Assembly (NCBI GenBank): GCA_002706095.1
Contig: PAJP01000021.1
Span: 372,001-436,000, forward strand
Source: Methylophaga sp.
Lineage (GTDB): Bacteria; Pseudomonadota; Gammaproteobacteria; Nitrosococcales; Methylophagaceae
Direction of reading: 5' to 3'
DNA length: 64,000 nucleotides
Below the pieces are notes generated by a model. That model saw nothing but the letters and a program-made list of their open reading frames with translations, was not told the origin of the DNA and did not search any database. Below are positions 8,219 to 16,732 of this stretch, piece by piece. Each line of letters starts with the position of its first letter. The stretch's first letter is position 1. A program made the translations under genes and the position numbers.

Positions 8219-10677
8219 TGCAATTTGCCTTACGATTACTGCTGCGTGATATCCGTAGTGGCGACATTCTAACGTTGATTTTTGCGTTGATTATTTCCGT
8301 CAGCACCGTCACTGCGATTAGTTTATTTATTGATCGCCTACAACTGTCATTTGAAAGCGAGTCAGCCAATTTAATGGCGGCAGATCGCTTGATTAGCTCT
8401 GATGATGCGATACCTGACAACTGGCAAACAAAAGCCGATGAGCTGGGGCTGAAACAGGCGCAACGTACCTCATTCCGTACCATGATATTTGCTGGTGATA
8501 ATTTACAACTTAGTCAGGTCAGTGCGGTAACAGCACTTTATCCTCTCAAAGGTGTTTATCTGGTTGACGATACTTTGTTCGGTACCGGGTATGAATATAC
8601 TCAGCCTCCACAGCCGGGGAAAATATGGCTGTCTTCACGCCTCGCTAGTTTATTAGGCGTCAAGATTGGTGACCAGATTGAGGTGGGCGAGACAAGCTTA
8701 ACCGTCAGTCACTTTCTGGTCAGAGACCCCAATGCCAGTAGTTCGGCGTTTGCTATATCACCTCGTGCGGTGATTAATATGGCCGATCTGGCAGCAACAC
8801 AAGTCATTATTCCTGGCAGTCGGGTACGTTACAGCCTGTTACTGGCTGGTGATAAGGACTTACTAGATCAATATGAATCATGGGTAACGCCACAGCTTAA
8901 TGATGGTCAACGCTGGCGTACGCCGACACAAAAAGGCGAGCGTATCGGTGACACTATTGGTAAAGCACAATCCTTTTTATTATTAGCTGGAACACTCGCG
9001 GTTATTCTGTCTGGGATTGCTATGGCCTTAGCTTCATCTCGGTTTGTAAAACGCCATTTGATGCAGGTCGCCGTGTTAAAAACACTAGGCGCGACACCGA
9101 AAAAGCTAGTGCAGGTATTCCTTATTCAGTTTATCGCCCTGTTTGTAATAGGGGCAGGTATTGGTCTGGCAGCTGGGTGGGCAGGGCAACTGATTATTTC
9201 ATCCATGCTGGCGGGGCTAATGTCGACCGCTTTGCCCGAGCCTTCATTAAGTCGCTTATGGCTGGGTGTGGCGACAGGGCTGGTTTCTATGCTGGCATTT
9301 TGTTTTCCATTGATGCAGCGTCTGATTAAGGTGTCACCGATGTCGGTGTTGCAGCCAGGTTTTAAAGTAGAACAAAACACGGTCATTATTTATGGCATTG
9401 GTTTTGTCGGTATGTTTGGTTTGATGTGCCTGTATACAGGCGGCTTAATTCTACCGAGCATTATGATGTTAGCCATTGTCGGCATTGGCGTTTTAGTTGC
9501 CTTACTGGGTTATAGCGTATTTAGCTTCGGCCGTTCACTCACCTCCGGCGCTACCAGTGGCTGGCAGATAGGCTTTGCTGCTTTATATCGTCGATTGTTG
9601 CCCAACTTATTTCAGTTATTAGTGTTTACGCTGATCATTATGCTGGGGCTGATATTAGTTGGAGTGAAATCGAACCTGATTTCAGACTGGCAACAGCAGT
9701 TGCCGGCAGATGCACCTAATCACTATTTGTTTAATGTTCAGGCCGATCAGATTGAGCAGATAGATAAGGTCACTGATTCATTGAATATTAAACGTTCAAA
9801 CTGGTACCCCATGATTCGCGGTCGTGTCACCACTATCAATGATACAGCGGTGCAAACGCTTTACCCTGAAGATAAACCTGAGCCGGAACTGTTTGAACGT
9901 GAGTTAAACCTGACCTGGTCTGAGGAAATAGGTAAGGGTAGCAAGTTGCTTGAGGGTGACTTTAATGCCGATGGACTCTCTATCGAGCAACGGGTGATGC
10001 AAGAAGCGAATTTGAATATGGGCGACAAACTCACCATTAATATTGGTGGCAATGAGATTACTTTACCTATCACCTCAGTACGAGAGGTCGACTGGGGTTC
10101 AATGCAGCCAAATTTCTATTTGATTTTGCCAAAACAAGCTCTAGCAGACTATCCCGCTAACTTTGTCAGCAGTGTGTTTATCAGCCAGCAAAATGCACAA
10201 CCTTTTTATAAAGCCATGTCACAGTTTCCTACAGTCTCGATGTTGAATGTCGGTGATTTATTAAAACAAGTGCAAACGGTAATAGGACAATTGTCACAAG
10301 CTATTCAGCTAGTGTTGCTGTGCATATTAAGTGCCGGTGCGTTGGTATTACTGGCGAGTGTTCGCTCAACACTAGAAGAGCGTCTGGAAGAGGGGGCTTT
10401 ATTACGTGTGCTGGGTGCTAAAAAATCTTTGGTACAACAAGCCTTATTTGTCGAGTTCGGCGCACTGGGATTATTCTCAGGACTGATTGCTGCCGCTGGA
10501 GCCGAAGCCTGCCTGTATGGTTTACAGGTATTTGTCTTTAAAGCAGAAGCAAGTTGGCATCCTTTGTTGTGGAGTTTAGGACCACTAATTGGTGTAGTCG
10601 TTATTTCCGCAATCGGTTTATTTGCCAGCAGAAAAGTATCCAGCGTGCCACCGATGCATTTATTACGGGAAGTGTAA
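8218..10677 (+). CDS. ybbP: FtsX-family ABC permease YbbP
   Basis: Inner-membrane permease, 819 residues, partner of YbbA. Layout: a TM helix near residues 15-35, a large periplasmic domain, a first FtsX domain (about 255-380), central helices, a second periplasmic domain and a C-terminal FtsX domain (about 690-815). This is the duplicated architecture of the family. It is translationally coupled to ybbA. A short diverged copy of part of its last transmembrane coding region is found 2.6 kb downstream at 13106. Confidence 0.9.
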   Translation: MQFALRLLLRDIRSGDILTLIFALIISVSTVTAISLFIDRLQLSFESESANLMAADRLISSDDAIPDNWQTKADELGLKQAQRTSFRTMIFAGDNLQLSQVSAVTALYPLKGVYLVDDTLFGTGYEYTQPPQPGKIWLSSRLASLLGVKIGDQIEVGETSLTVSHFLVRDPNASSSAFAISPRAVINMADLAATQVIIPGSRVRYSLLLAGDKDLLDQYESWVTPQLNDGQRWRTPTQKGERIGDTIGKAQSFLLLAGTLAVILSGIAMALASSRFVKRHLMQVAVLKTLGATPKKLVQVFLIQFIALFVIGAGIGLAAGWAGQLIISSMLAGLMSTALPEPSLSRLWLGVATGLVSMLAFCFPLMQRLIKVSPMSVLQPGFKVEQNTVIIYGIGFVGMFGLMCLYTGGLILPSIMMLAIVGIGVLVALLGYSVFSFGRSLTSGATSGWQIGFAALYRRLLPNLFQLLVFTLIIMLGLILVGVKSNLISDWQQQLPADAPNHYLFNVQADQIEQIDKVTDSLNIKRSNWYPMIRGRVTTINDTAVQTLYPEDKPEPELFERELNLTWSEEIGKGSKLLEGDFNADGLSIEQRVMQEANLNMGDKLTINIGGNEITLPITSVREVDWGSMQPNFYLILPKQALADYPANFVSSVFISQQNAQPFYKAMSQFPTVSMLNVGDLLKQVQTVIGQLSQAIQLVLLCILSAGALVLLASVRSTLEERLEEGALLRVLGAKKSLVQQALFVEFGALGLFSGLIAAAGAEACLYGLQVFVFKAEASWHPLLWSLGPLIGVVVISAIGLFASRKVSSVPPMHLLREV

Positions 10678-10885
10678 TTAAGACCTAAGCAAAGTTAGAT
10701 TTGTGATAGCGACAATAACGAGTTCATCCGTATAAATCATTATCTGAAGATATCTAAGGACTGGCTCTATTTTTTCATCATCAGTTCAAGACTCTGGCCT
10801 TATAATTCCATGGATAAGAAATTACTTCTATTAATAATCAATATGTTAAAGTCATTGAAAAGGAATTATAAGGCGGCCTGTTTAA

Positions 10886-10920
10886 TATGTTTTATGGGGC
10901 CGGTGGCCTCATAAAACATA
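10886..10920 (+). other. Long hairpin upstream of cassette gene
   Basis: Near-perfect palindrome. TATGTTTTATG (10886-10896) pairs with CATAAAACATA (10910-10920), then a G-T wobble, then GGCC with GGCC around a GGT loop, giving a 16-bp stem. There is no T-tract, and the element ends 3 bp before the cassette core site and about 22 bp before the next start codon. It could be a structured 5' UTR, the remnant of an upstream attC stem or a mobile-element end. Confidence 0.6.
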
Positions 10921-10922
10921 CT

Positions 10923-10929
10923 GTTAAGC
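10923..10929 (+). other. Integron-type core site (5' boundary of gene cassette)
   Basis: GTTAAGC fits the attC R' consensus GTTRRRY. It is the exact reverse complement of GCTTAAC at 11825, the R'' box at the far end of the same gene. This matches what circularisation of an integron cassette predicts. Confidence 0.5.
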
Positions 10930-10942
10930 GCTAGGAGAAACA

Positions 10943-11830
10943 ATGAGCCTCGAAGTAGCAAAGAGCAGAATCGATCTTTTAGAGCATTTTGATTATTCAT
11001 TAAGGCTCTTTGAAAGCAATTACCAAGAGCTTTTATCTGTAATTGACTTTATGTGTAATGAGAGGGTTGGTCTTGAATTGTTTGCAGTAGTGAACCGCTG
11101 GAAACTAAATGAGGTGTTAACTCATCTCGGCTTTAAGCTACACAATTATGTTTGTGCAGCAAAATCGTTAGTTGATCACTCAAGAGTGCTGTATAGAAGG
11201 GTTTATAAAGAAAATGCCCCGAAATTTGATGACTATGAAACTGAGGTTAAAAATCGGTTTGAAGAAAACCCATTAAGTAAGTTTGTTGAATTTTTAAGAA
11301 CTTACTGCCAGCACGAAAAACTTCCATCAATTGGCACATCAATGAGTTTTGACTCTCAATCTGATGAAGGCTTTATTTTCAAAGTCAGCATTGACTCTTC
11401 TGAATTATTAAAGTCAAGCAGCATTAAATCGTTACCCAAAAAATTCATCAGAGAACAAGGTGAAAGTATTGATCTAAAAGACACTATTAAAGAATATCAT
11501 TCACAAATTATAGATTTCTATCAATGGGTACGAGATAGGCAGCAAGAAGTTCATGCCGAAGATATTGTATTGGTGAACAACCATTTTCAATCAGAACGAA
11601 TAAATGCCATCAATAACTTTATTAATTTATACTCAATTCATGAAAGTGCAGGCACAGTCAAAGAACAACTCTGCACAGTCTTGACTACAGACACATACAG
11701 AGAACTTGAGCAATACAAAGATGATGATGTTAAGTGGGTAGAAAGTGCAATAGATATCATTGAAAGTGATGTTGTACTTCCAGATTCCCTCAAAACATCT
11801 CTCAGAAATAAGGCAAGAGTAGGCGCTTAA
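10943..11830 (+). CDS. Hypothetical protein in probable integron cassette
   Basis: Not recognised. 295 residues, soluble, largely helical by eye and charged, with no signal peptide and codon use more AT-rich than ybbP. A strong AGGAG lies 7 nt before the ATG. The gene fills the space between the GTTAAGC core at 10923 and an attC-like site at 11825, with its stop codon inside the R'' box, as is common for cassette genes. Presumed cytoplasmic; function unknown. Confidence 0.8.
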   Translation: MSLEVAKSRIDLLEHFDYSLRLFESNYQELLSVIDFMCNERVGLELFAVVNRWKLNEVLTHLGFKLHNYVCAAKSLVDHSRVLYRRVYKENAPKFDDYETEVKNRFEENPLSKFVEFLRTYCQHEKLPSIGTSMSFDSQSDEGFIFKVSIDSSELLKSSSIKSLPKKFIREQGESIDLKDTIKEYHSQIIDFYQWVRDRQQEVHAEDIVLVNNHFQSERINAINNFINLYSIHESAGTVKEQLCTVLTTDTYRELEQYKDDDVKWVESAIDIIESDVVLPDSLKTSLRNKARVGA

Positions 11831-11878
11831 CAAGCAAATCCAGGTGACGCCCACGCGCACATGATTTGGGCGTTATGT
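11825..11878 (+). other. attC-like recombination site
   Basis: R'' box GCTTAAC (11825-11831), L box CAAATC (11835-11840) pairing with GATTTG (11863-11868), and R' box GTTATGT (11872-11878). The centre folds as GTG-A-CGC with GCG-CAC around a CCAC loop, leaving one bulged A as in the extrahelical bases of attC sites. The 54-nt length is at the short end. No integrase gene lies in the window. Confidence 0.55.
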
Positions 11879-11894
11879 GTCAGGGGATTAAATC

Positions 11895-12356
11895 TTGGAA
11901 CAACTTGAGATTGTAAAAAGATATCTAGAAAGAGTTGAAGCAATATATAAAGGAGTTCCATTATTGCCAAGTGATAATAAGGAATATTATGACGATGACG
12001 TCATATCATTCTTCATTCATTGTTACCATGTTCGAGACTGGATAATCCACCTTAACAAGCTTGGCATCGGTGCGGCAGAAGTAGACGAATACATAAATAA
12101 TAATAGAGCTTTAAGTGTATGCGCTGATTTAGCAAATGGCTCAAAACATTGTCGGCTTATACGAACAAAGCGTACTGAAGACCAACCGCACGTGAGCGGC
12201 CGAGAAAGATATACGTCAACGTACGGTGATGATCTTAGCGTTATGAAATGTAAATATCGGATTATGAGCAATAAACAAACTATTGATGCACTGGATTTGG
12301 CAAATGAATGCGTAGCATTGTGGGATGACTTTATTGCTAATTACAGAAGTATATAA
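11895..12356 (+). CDS. Hypothetical protein, likely cassette gene
   Basis: 153 residues. The start must be TTG 11895: an in-frame TAA lies at 11889 and AGGGG sits 8 nt before the TTG. The protein contains YHVRDWIIHL and LANGSKH. From memory, this combination belongs to an uncharacterised family frequent in mobile and cassette DNA; its function is unknown. It follows the attC-like site immediately, as a second cassette would. Its own 3' attC is not recognisable because a REP-like repeat begins 3 bp after the stop. Confidence 0.75.
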   Translation: MEQLEIVKRYLERVEAIYKGVPLLPSDNKEYYDDDVISFFIHCYHVRDWIIHLNKLGIGAAEVDEYINNNRALSVCADLANGSKHCRLIRTKRTEDQPHVSGRERYTSTYGDDLSVMKCKYRIMSNKQTIDALDLANECVALWDDFIANYRSI

Positions 12357-12358
12357 CC

Positions 12359-12430
12359 AAATCAATAGGATCAGAGTGTTTGATTTAACTTTATCAAGAG
12401 AGCCGTCAGTGCCTGCCCCCTTGATTGCCC
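12359..12430 (+). repeat. RAYT-associated REP-like repeat, copy 1
   Basis: Starts with an AAATCAA...TTTGATTT inverted pair (12359-12386) and continues through a TCAAG...CTTGA hairpin. The roughly 72 bp are closely similar to 13033-13104. Shorter relatives occur at 33889 and 35153, the latter directly upstream of a truncated RAYT transposase. Confidence 0.65.
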
Positions 12431-12476
12431 AAAGCCACATCTACTGCGGGTGCTATGGCTTAATTATGGAATCATA

Positions 12477-12950
12477 ATGAAGAAATTAATATTACTTATA
12501 TTCATTTTTTACATATCAGGCTGCTCAAGTTTTGGTGGCTCTAAGGGGAGCCCCTTTAATGGTTTACACGATATAAAGCCAAATACTGGTCAAGTATATA
12601 TATATCGTCCTTCTAGCTTTGTAATGGGAGGAGCTATACCAACAATAAAAATTGACGATGAAAAAGCAGAAGGGGTTCGCAATGGAAGCTATATGATTTA
12701 TGAATTACTCCCAGGTGAACACAAATTTCAATTATCAAACAATGCTAACTGGTCTGCTGGCAACATAGATTTCGTAGTAAAAATTAAAGAAGGTAATAGA
12801 TACTTCTACAGGCTTACAGCAAATGTAGATGATATAGCTGCACTTGGACAGTTTGTAACTGTGTCTATGGGGAGTAACCTTAATCAGGTCACAGAACAAT
12901 TCGCTATTCGTGAAATGTCACAATTAAAGTTTACTAATGTGTGGCCATAA
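12477..12950 (+). CDS. DUF2846-type lipoprotein
   Basis: Small lipoprotein, 157 residues. The signal peptide starts MKKLILLIFIF and ends in the lipobox YISGC, with acylation at the Cys. The body (GQVYIYRPSSF...ELLPGEHKFQL) resembles the DUF2846 domain, a beta-rich fold of unknown function. ATG 12477 is preferred over an upstream GTG (12450) because the signal peptide begins there. It lies in the accessory patch between two REP-like repeats. The stop overlaps TAACAA, reminiscent of an attC start, but no matching 3' half was found. Confidence 0.8.
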   Translation: MKKLILLIFIFYISGCSSFGGSKGSPFNGLHDIKPNTGQVYIYRPSSFVMGGAIPTIKIDDEKAEGVRNGSYMIYELLPGEHKFQLSNNANWSAGNIDFVVKIKEGNRYFYRLTANVDDIAALGQFVTVSMGSNLNQVTEQFAIREMSQLKFTNVWP

Positions 12951-13032
12951 CAATAAAGTCAAAAGGGATTGCCAATAAGTGGCGACCAATGGGGGCAGAC
13001 TCTGACCAATCCCCACGAAATAGTTAATAAAA

Positions 13033-13104
13033 AAATCAATAAGGTCAGACTGTTTGATTTAACTTCAGCAAGGGAGCCGTCAGTGCCTGACTCCTTGATT
13101 ACCC
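13033..13104 (+). repeat. RAYT-associated REP-like repeat, copy 2
   Basis: Second copy of the 12359 repeat. AAATCAA (13033-13039) pairs with TTTGATTT (13053-13060), followed by a hairpin with GTCAG-TGC-CTGAC at its tip and CAAGG...CCTTG at its base. The two copies flank the lipoprotein gene in direct orientation, and copy 2 abuts a relic of ybbP. Confidence 0.65.
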
Positions 13105-13105
13105 T

Positions 13106-13150
13106 TTGTTTTCAGGACTGATAGCAGCCGCAGGCGCCTAAGCCAGCCTT
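13106..13150 (+). pseudogene. Relic of a second ybbP 3' region
   Basis: 45 bp align without gaps to ybbP bases 10471-10515, with 36 of 45 identical by my count. Translation gives LFSGLIAAAGA, identical to YbbP, then a stop codon where YbbP has Glu. Similarity fades afterwards. It marks the right edge of the accessory patch inserted after ybbP and suggests that ybbP's original 3' flank once lay next to acuI. Confidence 0.65.
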
Positions 13151-13215
13151 TTATATAGTTGGCTAATTAAACACACCACTTAACACAATAAACAAGAGAA
13201 AGAGAGTTGTCGCTA

Positions 13216-14223
13216 ATGTCTAAAAACACATTTTCAGCCTTGCTAGTAGAGGATAAGGAGTCTCAAGCAAAGCTTACCAAACTGGAAAACGTGGATGCTT
13301 TACCGAATCAAGGTGGGGATCTTCTAATTCGCGTTACCCATTCCAGTTTGAATTACAAAGATGGGCTTGCTGTTACAGGCAAAGGCAAGGTGTTGAGGTC
13401 GTTTCCTATCGTTCCAGGAATCGATCTGGCTGGTGTGGTGGAAGACGCCGGTGAGAGCACAAAATTCAAAGCGGGTGACCAGGTTTTTGTCACTGGATGG
13501 GGTGTGGGTGAGCAGGTTTCCGGTGGCTATGCCGGATTTGCCAAGGTTAAGCCCGAATGGGCAGAGTTAATACCTGAAGGACTCAGCGCCATGCATTGCA
13601 TGGCTTTAGGTACCGCTGGTTTTACGGCCATGCTAGCGACATTGTCGCTTGAAGATCACAATGTACTTCCCGACTCTGGACCAGTATTAGTGACAGGTGC
13701 CTCTGGCGGGGTGGGGTCCATCGCTATTTCGTTACTCGCTAAACGCCAGTATAACGTTGTCGCATCGACTGGCAGAATCGAAGAACAGGGAGACTATCTA
13801 AAGCGTCTTGGTGCGTCTGAGATCATTCACAGAGAAGAATTATCGTCGCCGAGTGGCAGACCTCTGGACTCTGAACGTTGGGCTGGTGCGATTGATTCAG
13901 TGGGTGGTGAAACCCTCGCTAGTATTCTTCGTCAAACTCAGTACCGGGGCAGCGTTGCCGCCTGTGGTTTAGCCGGTGGGGCCAGTCTGCCGAGTACCGT
14001 GCTGCCATTCATACTGCGTGGTGTGAACTTGTTAGGCATTGATTCCGTAATGTGTCCGTCTTGGTTGCGGAAAAGAGCGTGGAGTCGCATGTCAGAAGAC
14101 ATCGATCTGAAGACCTTGGAACAACTGATTCAAGTGATTCCGCTTGATGCGGTCCCCGATGCTGCTCAGCAGATTCTTGCCGGAAAAATTCGTGGCAGAA
14201 TCGTGGTGGATATGAGCTTGTGA
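13216..14223 (+). CDS. acuI: AcuI/YhdH-type acrylyl-CoA reductase (NADPH), MDR family
   Basis: Zinc-independent medium-chain dehydrogenase/reductase. The YhdH/AcuI subgroup reduces acrylyl-CoA to propionyl-CoA and detoxifies acrylate. Length 335. N-terminal GroES-like block HSSLNYKDGLAVTGKG, then PGIDLAGVV, and a Rossmann motif VTGASGGVGSIAISLLA at about 155-171. ATG 13216 is chosen over TTG 13207, with a GA-rich Shine-Dalgarno upstream. Acrylate detoxification fits marine bacteria exposed to DMSP, but no dmd or ddd gene is in view, so the substrate is inferred from family only. Confidence 0.85.
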   Translation: MSKNTFSALLVEDKESQAKLTKLENVDALPNQGGDLLIRVTHSSLNYKDGLAVTGKGKVLRSFPIVPGIDLAGVVEDAGESTKFKAGDQVFVTGWGVGEQVSGGYAGFAKVKPEWAELIPEGLSAMHCMALGTAGFTAMLATLSLEDHNVLPDSGPVLVTGASGGVGSIAISLLAKRQYNVVASTGRIEEQGDYLKRLGASEIIHREELSSPSGRPLDSERWAGAIDSVGGETLASILRQTQYRGSVAACGLAGGASLPSTVLPFILRGVNLLGIDSVMCPSWLRKRAWSRMSEDIDLKTLEQLIQVIPLDAVPDAAQQILAGKIRGRIVVDMSL

Positions 14224-14243
14224 ATGCGATGATGCATGCAATA

Positions 14244-14287
14244 AACGGTGATACCAAATGCTAACAGCCAGGCTGTTAGCCGCCGTT
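14244..14287 (+). repeat. Nested palindrome after acuI
   Basis: A perfect 10-bp stem, GCTAACAGCC (14260-14269) with GGCTGTTAGC (14271-14280), has a single-base loop. It is enclosed by AACGG (14244) and CCGTT (14283), and GTTAAGC follows. There is no T-tract, so it is not a classic terminator. The rest of 14224-14518 holds nothing else recognisable except the GGAGG of the next gene. Confidence 0.5.
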
Positions 14288-14518
14288 AAGCTCAGTGTTT
14301 CCAGGCCAGGATAAACCGAATTTCATAGCGAAATGAGGTCGTTTTCTAATTAACTCCAATGTCGGTTATTAAGCAGTGATGCCTCGTTTGTAGTCATAAA
14401 TGCGTCAATGTATTTATGGCTAACATCGTCAACAAATTTTAATGAGATAACGCTACACTTAGCTAGATTAGTGATGCGCAAGCAGTTTAAATATTTGTAA
14501 TACATTGGAGGTATTTCT

Positions 14519-14983
14519 ATGCTTACTGAACAACAACGGGCTGTTATCCCTCATCAATTATTAGTCTTTAACCTGTTGGTTTTTAATCTGCTTATCCCAA
14601 TAGGTTCGTTGTTACTGGGAATGGAATTTTTATTGCTACCCATAGCCAGTGTCTGTTCCTTATCGGTCATTTTTTATATTTGGTATCGGTCGAAACATGT
14701 TCATCAAACACCGCTGATTAATGCTCACTGGTATATCGTGTGGAAACGCTGTCGTATTGTTTTAATTGCCTACTGTATTTCAATTTCTATCGGTTTGGTG
14801 TGTGGTCTGATGGCGTCATTTCAACATGACACACAATTACGTTCCATCATGATGATCGCGTTTATACGCATCGCGATTGTGCCTTCATTGCTGGTGGTGA
14901 CGCCACTACTGATTTCATCAACCATTGCGATGAATAAGGTGAGAAGAGGTAAGCTAAAAGTCGCCGGTGTGGTGCCACAATAA
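14519..14983 (+). CDS. Hypothetical inner-membrane protein
   Basis: 154 residues, mostly hydrophobic, with four predicted membrane helices (about 15-35, 38-56, 78-100 and 113-135) and a basic C-terminal tail. No family recognised. The N-terminus carries a tandem repeat, LLVF-N-LLVFN, encoded by two diverged 15-bp units. A strong TGGAGG lies 7 nt upstream of the ATG. It stands alone, convergent with the methyltransferase gene. Confidence 0.7.
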   Translation: MLTEQQRAVIPHQLLVFNLLVFNLLIPIGSLLLGMEFLLLPIASVCSLSVIFYIWYRSKHVHQTPLINAHWYIVWKRCRIVLIAYCISISIGLVCGLMASFQHDTQLRSIMMIAFIRIAIVPSLLVVTPLLISSTIAMNKVRRGKLKVAGVVPQ

Positions 14984-14991
14984 AGCGGTGT

Positions 14992-15645
14992 CTAACGTGA
15001 GAATCGTAAGATAGAACCTTTATATTTCTCGCTGAGATAGTCTGTGTGTTCAGGCTTTATGTAATCGCTGGTGAAACCATAAGCCATCATTTCACGATCG
15101 AGTTTGTTTTTCCGGCCTCTGTCGGGATCTACCAAAATAACATCACAGTGCTGATTTGCATGGTTATGAATAAAGCTGGCTAAAAGCAGAACGTGTTCAT
15201 CTTCATAAAGCAGATCGCTACCGATAATTAAATCAAACTTGCCAAGCTGACTGGTGTCATTTGCCCAGTCGACTTGTTCGAAAGCGATGCTTTTACCACT
15301 GTTTAGTTCTGTATTGCGATCAAGAAAGTGACTGACTTGCGGGTGGTAGTCAGTGGCGGTGATATCCGCCAGGCGTTCATTGAGTAATAAACTTGATAAT
15401 GCCATACCGCAGCCAATCTCAAGAATACGTTTATTTTTAATGTCGTAGTTCAGCATATGATTGGCAAGCACTATGCTCGAAGGCCAGACAACACCAAACA
15501 AAGGCCAGGTAGCTGAAGATATGCCCATGTCATTGGCTTCACCTTCTGGATCACTAAACTGCTGTTTATCCCGAAGTGTACAAAGGTGGATATCCATATC
15601 ACCGACCTCAATGGTCTGGTAACGAACACGAATAGGCTTGGTCAT
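14992..15645 (-). CDS. Class I SAM-dependent methyltransferase (lysine-methyltransferase-like)
   Basis: About 217 residues. The SAM-binding motif I is ILEIGCGMALSSLLL, the acidic motif ATDYHP and post-I FDLIIGSDLLYE. The preceding GVVWPSSIVLANHM matches the PWPS/VWP block of the METTL21/ETFB-lysine methyltransferase-like family. The substrate, probably a protein, is not deducible. Two adjacent ATGs exist (15648 and 15645). The second is 6 nt from AGGA and is preferred. Confidence 0.8.
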   Translation of the reverse strand: MTKPIRVRYQTIEVGDMDIHLCTLRDKQQFSDPEGEANDMGISSATWPLFGVVWPSSIVLANHMLNYDIKNKRILEIGCGMALSSLLLNERLADITATDYHPQVSHFLDRNTELNSGKSIAFEQVDWANDTSQLGKFDLIIGSDLLYEDEHVLLLASFIHNHANQHCDVILVDPDRGRKNKLDREMMAYGFTSDYIKPEHTDYLSEKYKGSILRFSR

Positions 15646-15823
15646 CATTTATCCTGAAAAGCAATGGGTGCTTGGTCAGTTATGTGTGATAAATGACAAA
15701 ACGAGAATGACTCAGAATATAGTATTTTCCGGTAACTGCAAGTTTCTTATTTTAATTCAGTGATCTAGCGATTTTTCTTGTAAGACCATTACCGCACATG
15801 AGGGGAAAGTGAGAAGACAATAA

Positions 15824-15870
15824 AAACAAACCCCATGACGCTATGTATTACGCGTTCACAGGGTTTGTTT
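15824..15870 (-). terminator. Rho-independent terminator of the 84-residue gene
   Basis: On the minus strand, AAACAAACCC pairs with GGGTTTGTTT, with further pairing in the arms, and a T-rich run follows. It lies just after the stop of the gene at 15878-16132. Confidence 0.7.
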
Positions 15871-15877
15871 GATTGGG

Positions 15878-16132
15878 TTAATGTTGGGCTTCGATAAGGT
15901 GTGACTCTGCATGTTCCAGCGCCAGATCGTAATCAAATTTCGCACCGGCTTCGATCAGGTCGTCTAATTGAGATTTTGCATGTTCTTTATTGATATGGTC
16001 TGAATCAATGACAGCGAGATAGGCATAGGTGCCTGCGACTTCTTCTGGCGAGTCATGATGTGTGCCGCCACTATCAATCAGTTGAACGACATCGTGTATT
16101 GACCGAGCTTCTTTAATTTCAGTTGAAATCAT
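15878..16132 (-). CDS. Hypothetical small acidic protein
   Basis: 84 residues, acidic and His-rich towards the end, soluble and mostly helical by eye; not recognised. It has a strong AGGAGG before the ATG and its own terminator, so it is very likely expressed as a single gene. No motif suggests a function. Confidence 0.75.
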   Translation of the reverse strand: MISTEIKEARSIHDVVQLIDSGGTHHDSPEEVAGTYAYLAVIDSDHINKEHAKSQLDDLIEAGAKFDYDLALEHAESHLIEAQH

Positions 16133-16360
16133 TTCAACCTCCTATTTAATTAGCTGGTCTTTTAGTGAAACGCGATAGCGTTTATGAGTCAAGTTTACGC
16201 ACTTAGGTTTACCCTTTTTTACAATGCGTGTGTATGAAAATACTGTTCTCAGTCTGAAGTGAACTCGAGGTAGGGTGTGCAATTTACTGGTGGTGATTTA
16301 TGTCGTTAGACGATATTGTTGAGACCTGATTTTTAAGTATGAGTGCATGAGTGATTTGAT

Positions 16361-16732
16361 ATGTCTTATTTAGATGATCCCAGAGTTTTATTTGCGGCAG
16401 AACGTACCTTGCTTGCCTGGAACCGTACCAGTCTGGCTTTGATTGCCTTTGGCTTTGTTGTCGAGAGAGCAGGGCTGCTACTCGCTGTCATGCAGGGACA
16501 GCAAACGCCACATACCACCTCATCAACATTTATTCTGGGTCTGGCGTTTATTCTTCTCGGGGCGGTATGTGCGCTCGTTTCTTCCTATCAATACGGGATC
16601 GTGCTGAAACAATTAAGCGAATCAGAAATCCCTGAAGGTTATAAAGCACGTTGGGGGATATTACCCAATCTTATTGTGGCAATACTCAGCTTGGCTTTAG
16701 CCGTGTCCTTATTTAACGTGGCCGGCTCATGA
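16361..16732 (+). CDS. DUF202 (YidH-type) inner-membrane protein
   Basis: 123 residues with three membrane helices. The family hallmark is the N-terminal RVLFAAERTLLAWNRTSLAL, followed by LGAVCALVSSYQYG. Members are small inner-membrane proteins of unknown function. The stop overlaps the next gene (ATGA at 16729), so the two are translationally coupled. Confidence 0.85.
   Translation: MSYLDDPRVLFAAERTLLAWNRTSLALIAFGFVVERAGLLLAVMQGQQTPHTTSSTFILGLAFILLGAVCALVSSYQYGIVLKQLSESEIPEGYKARWGILPNLIVAILSLALAVSLFNVAGS

Noticed and set aside
12951-13033. Third integron cassette ending after the lipoprotein gene
   Set aside because: The stop overlaps TAACAA as in attC starts, but no pairing L boxes or GTTRRRY end at the right distance were found.
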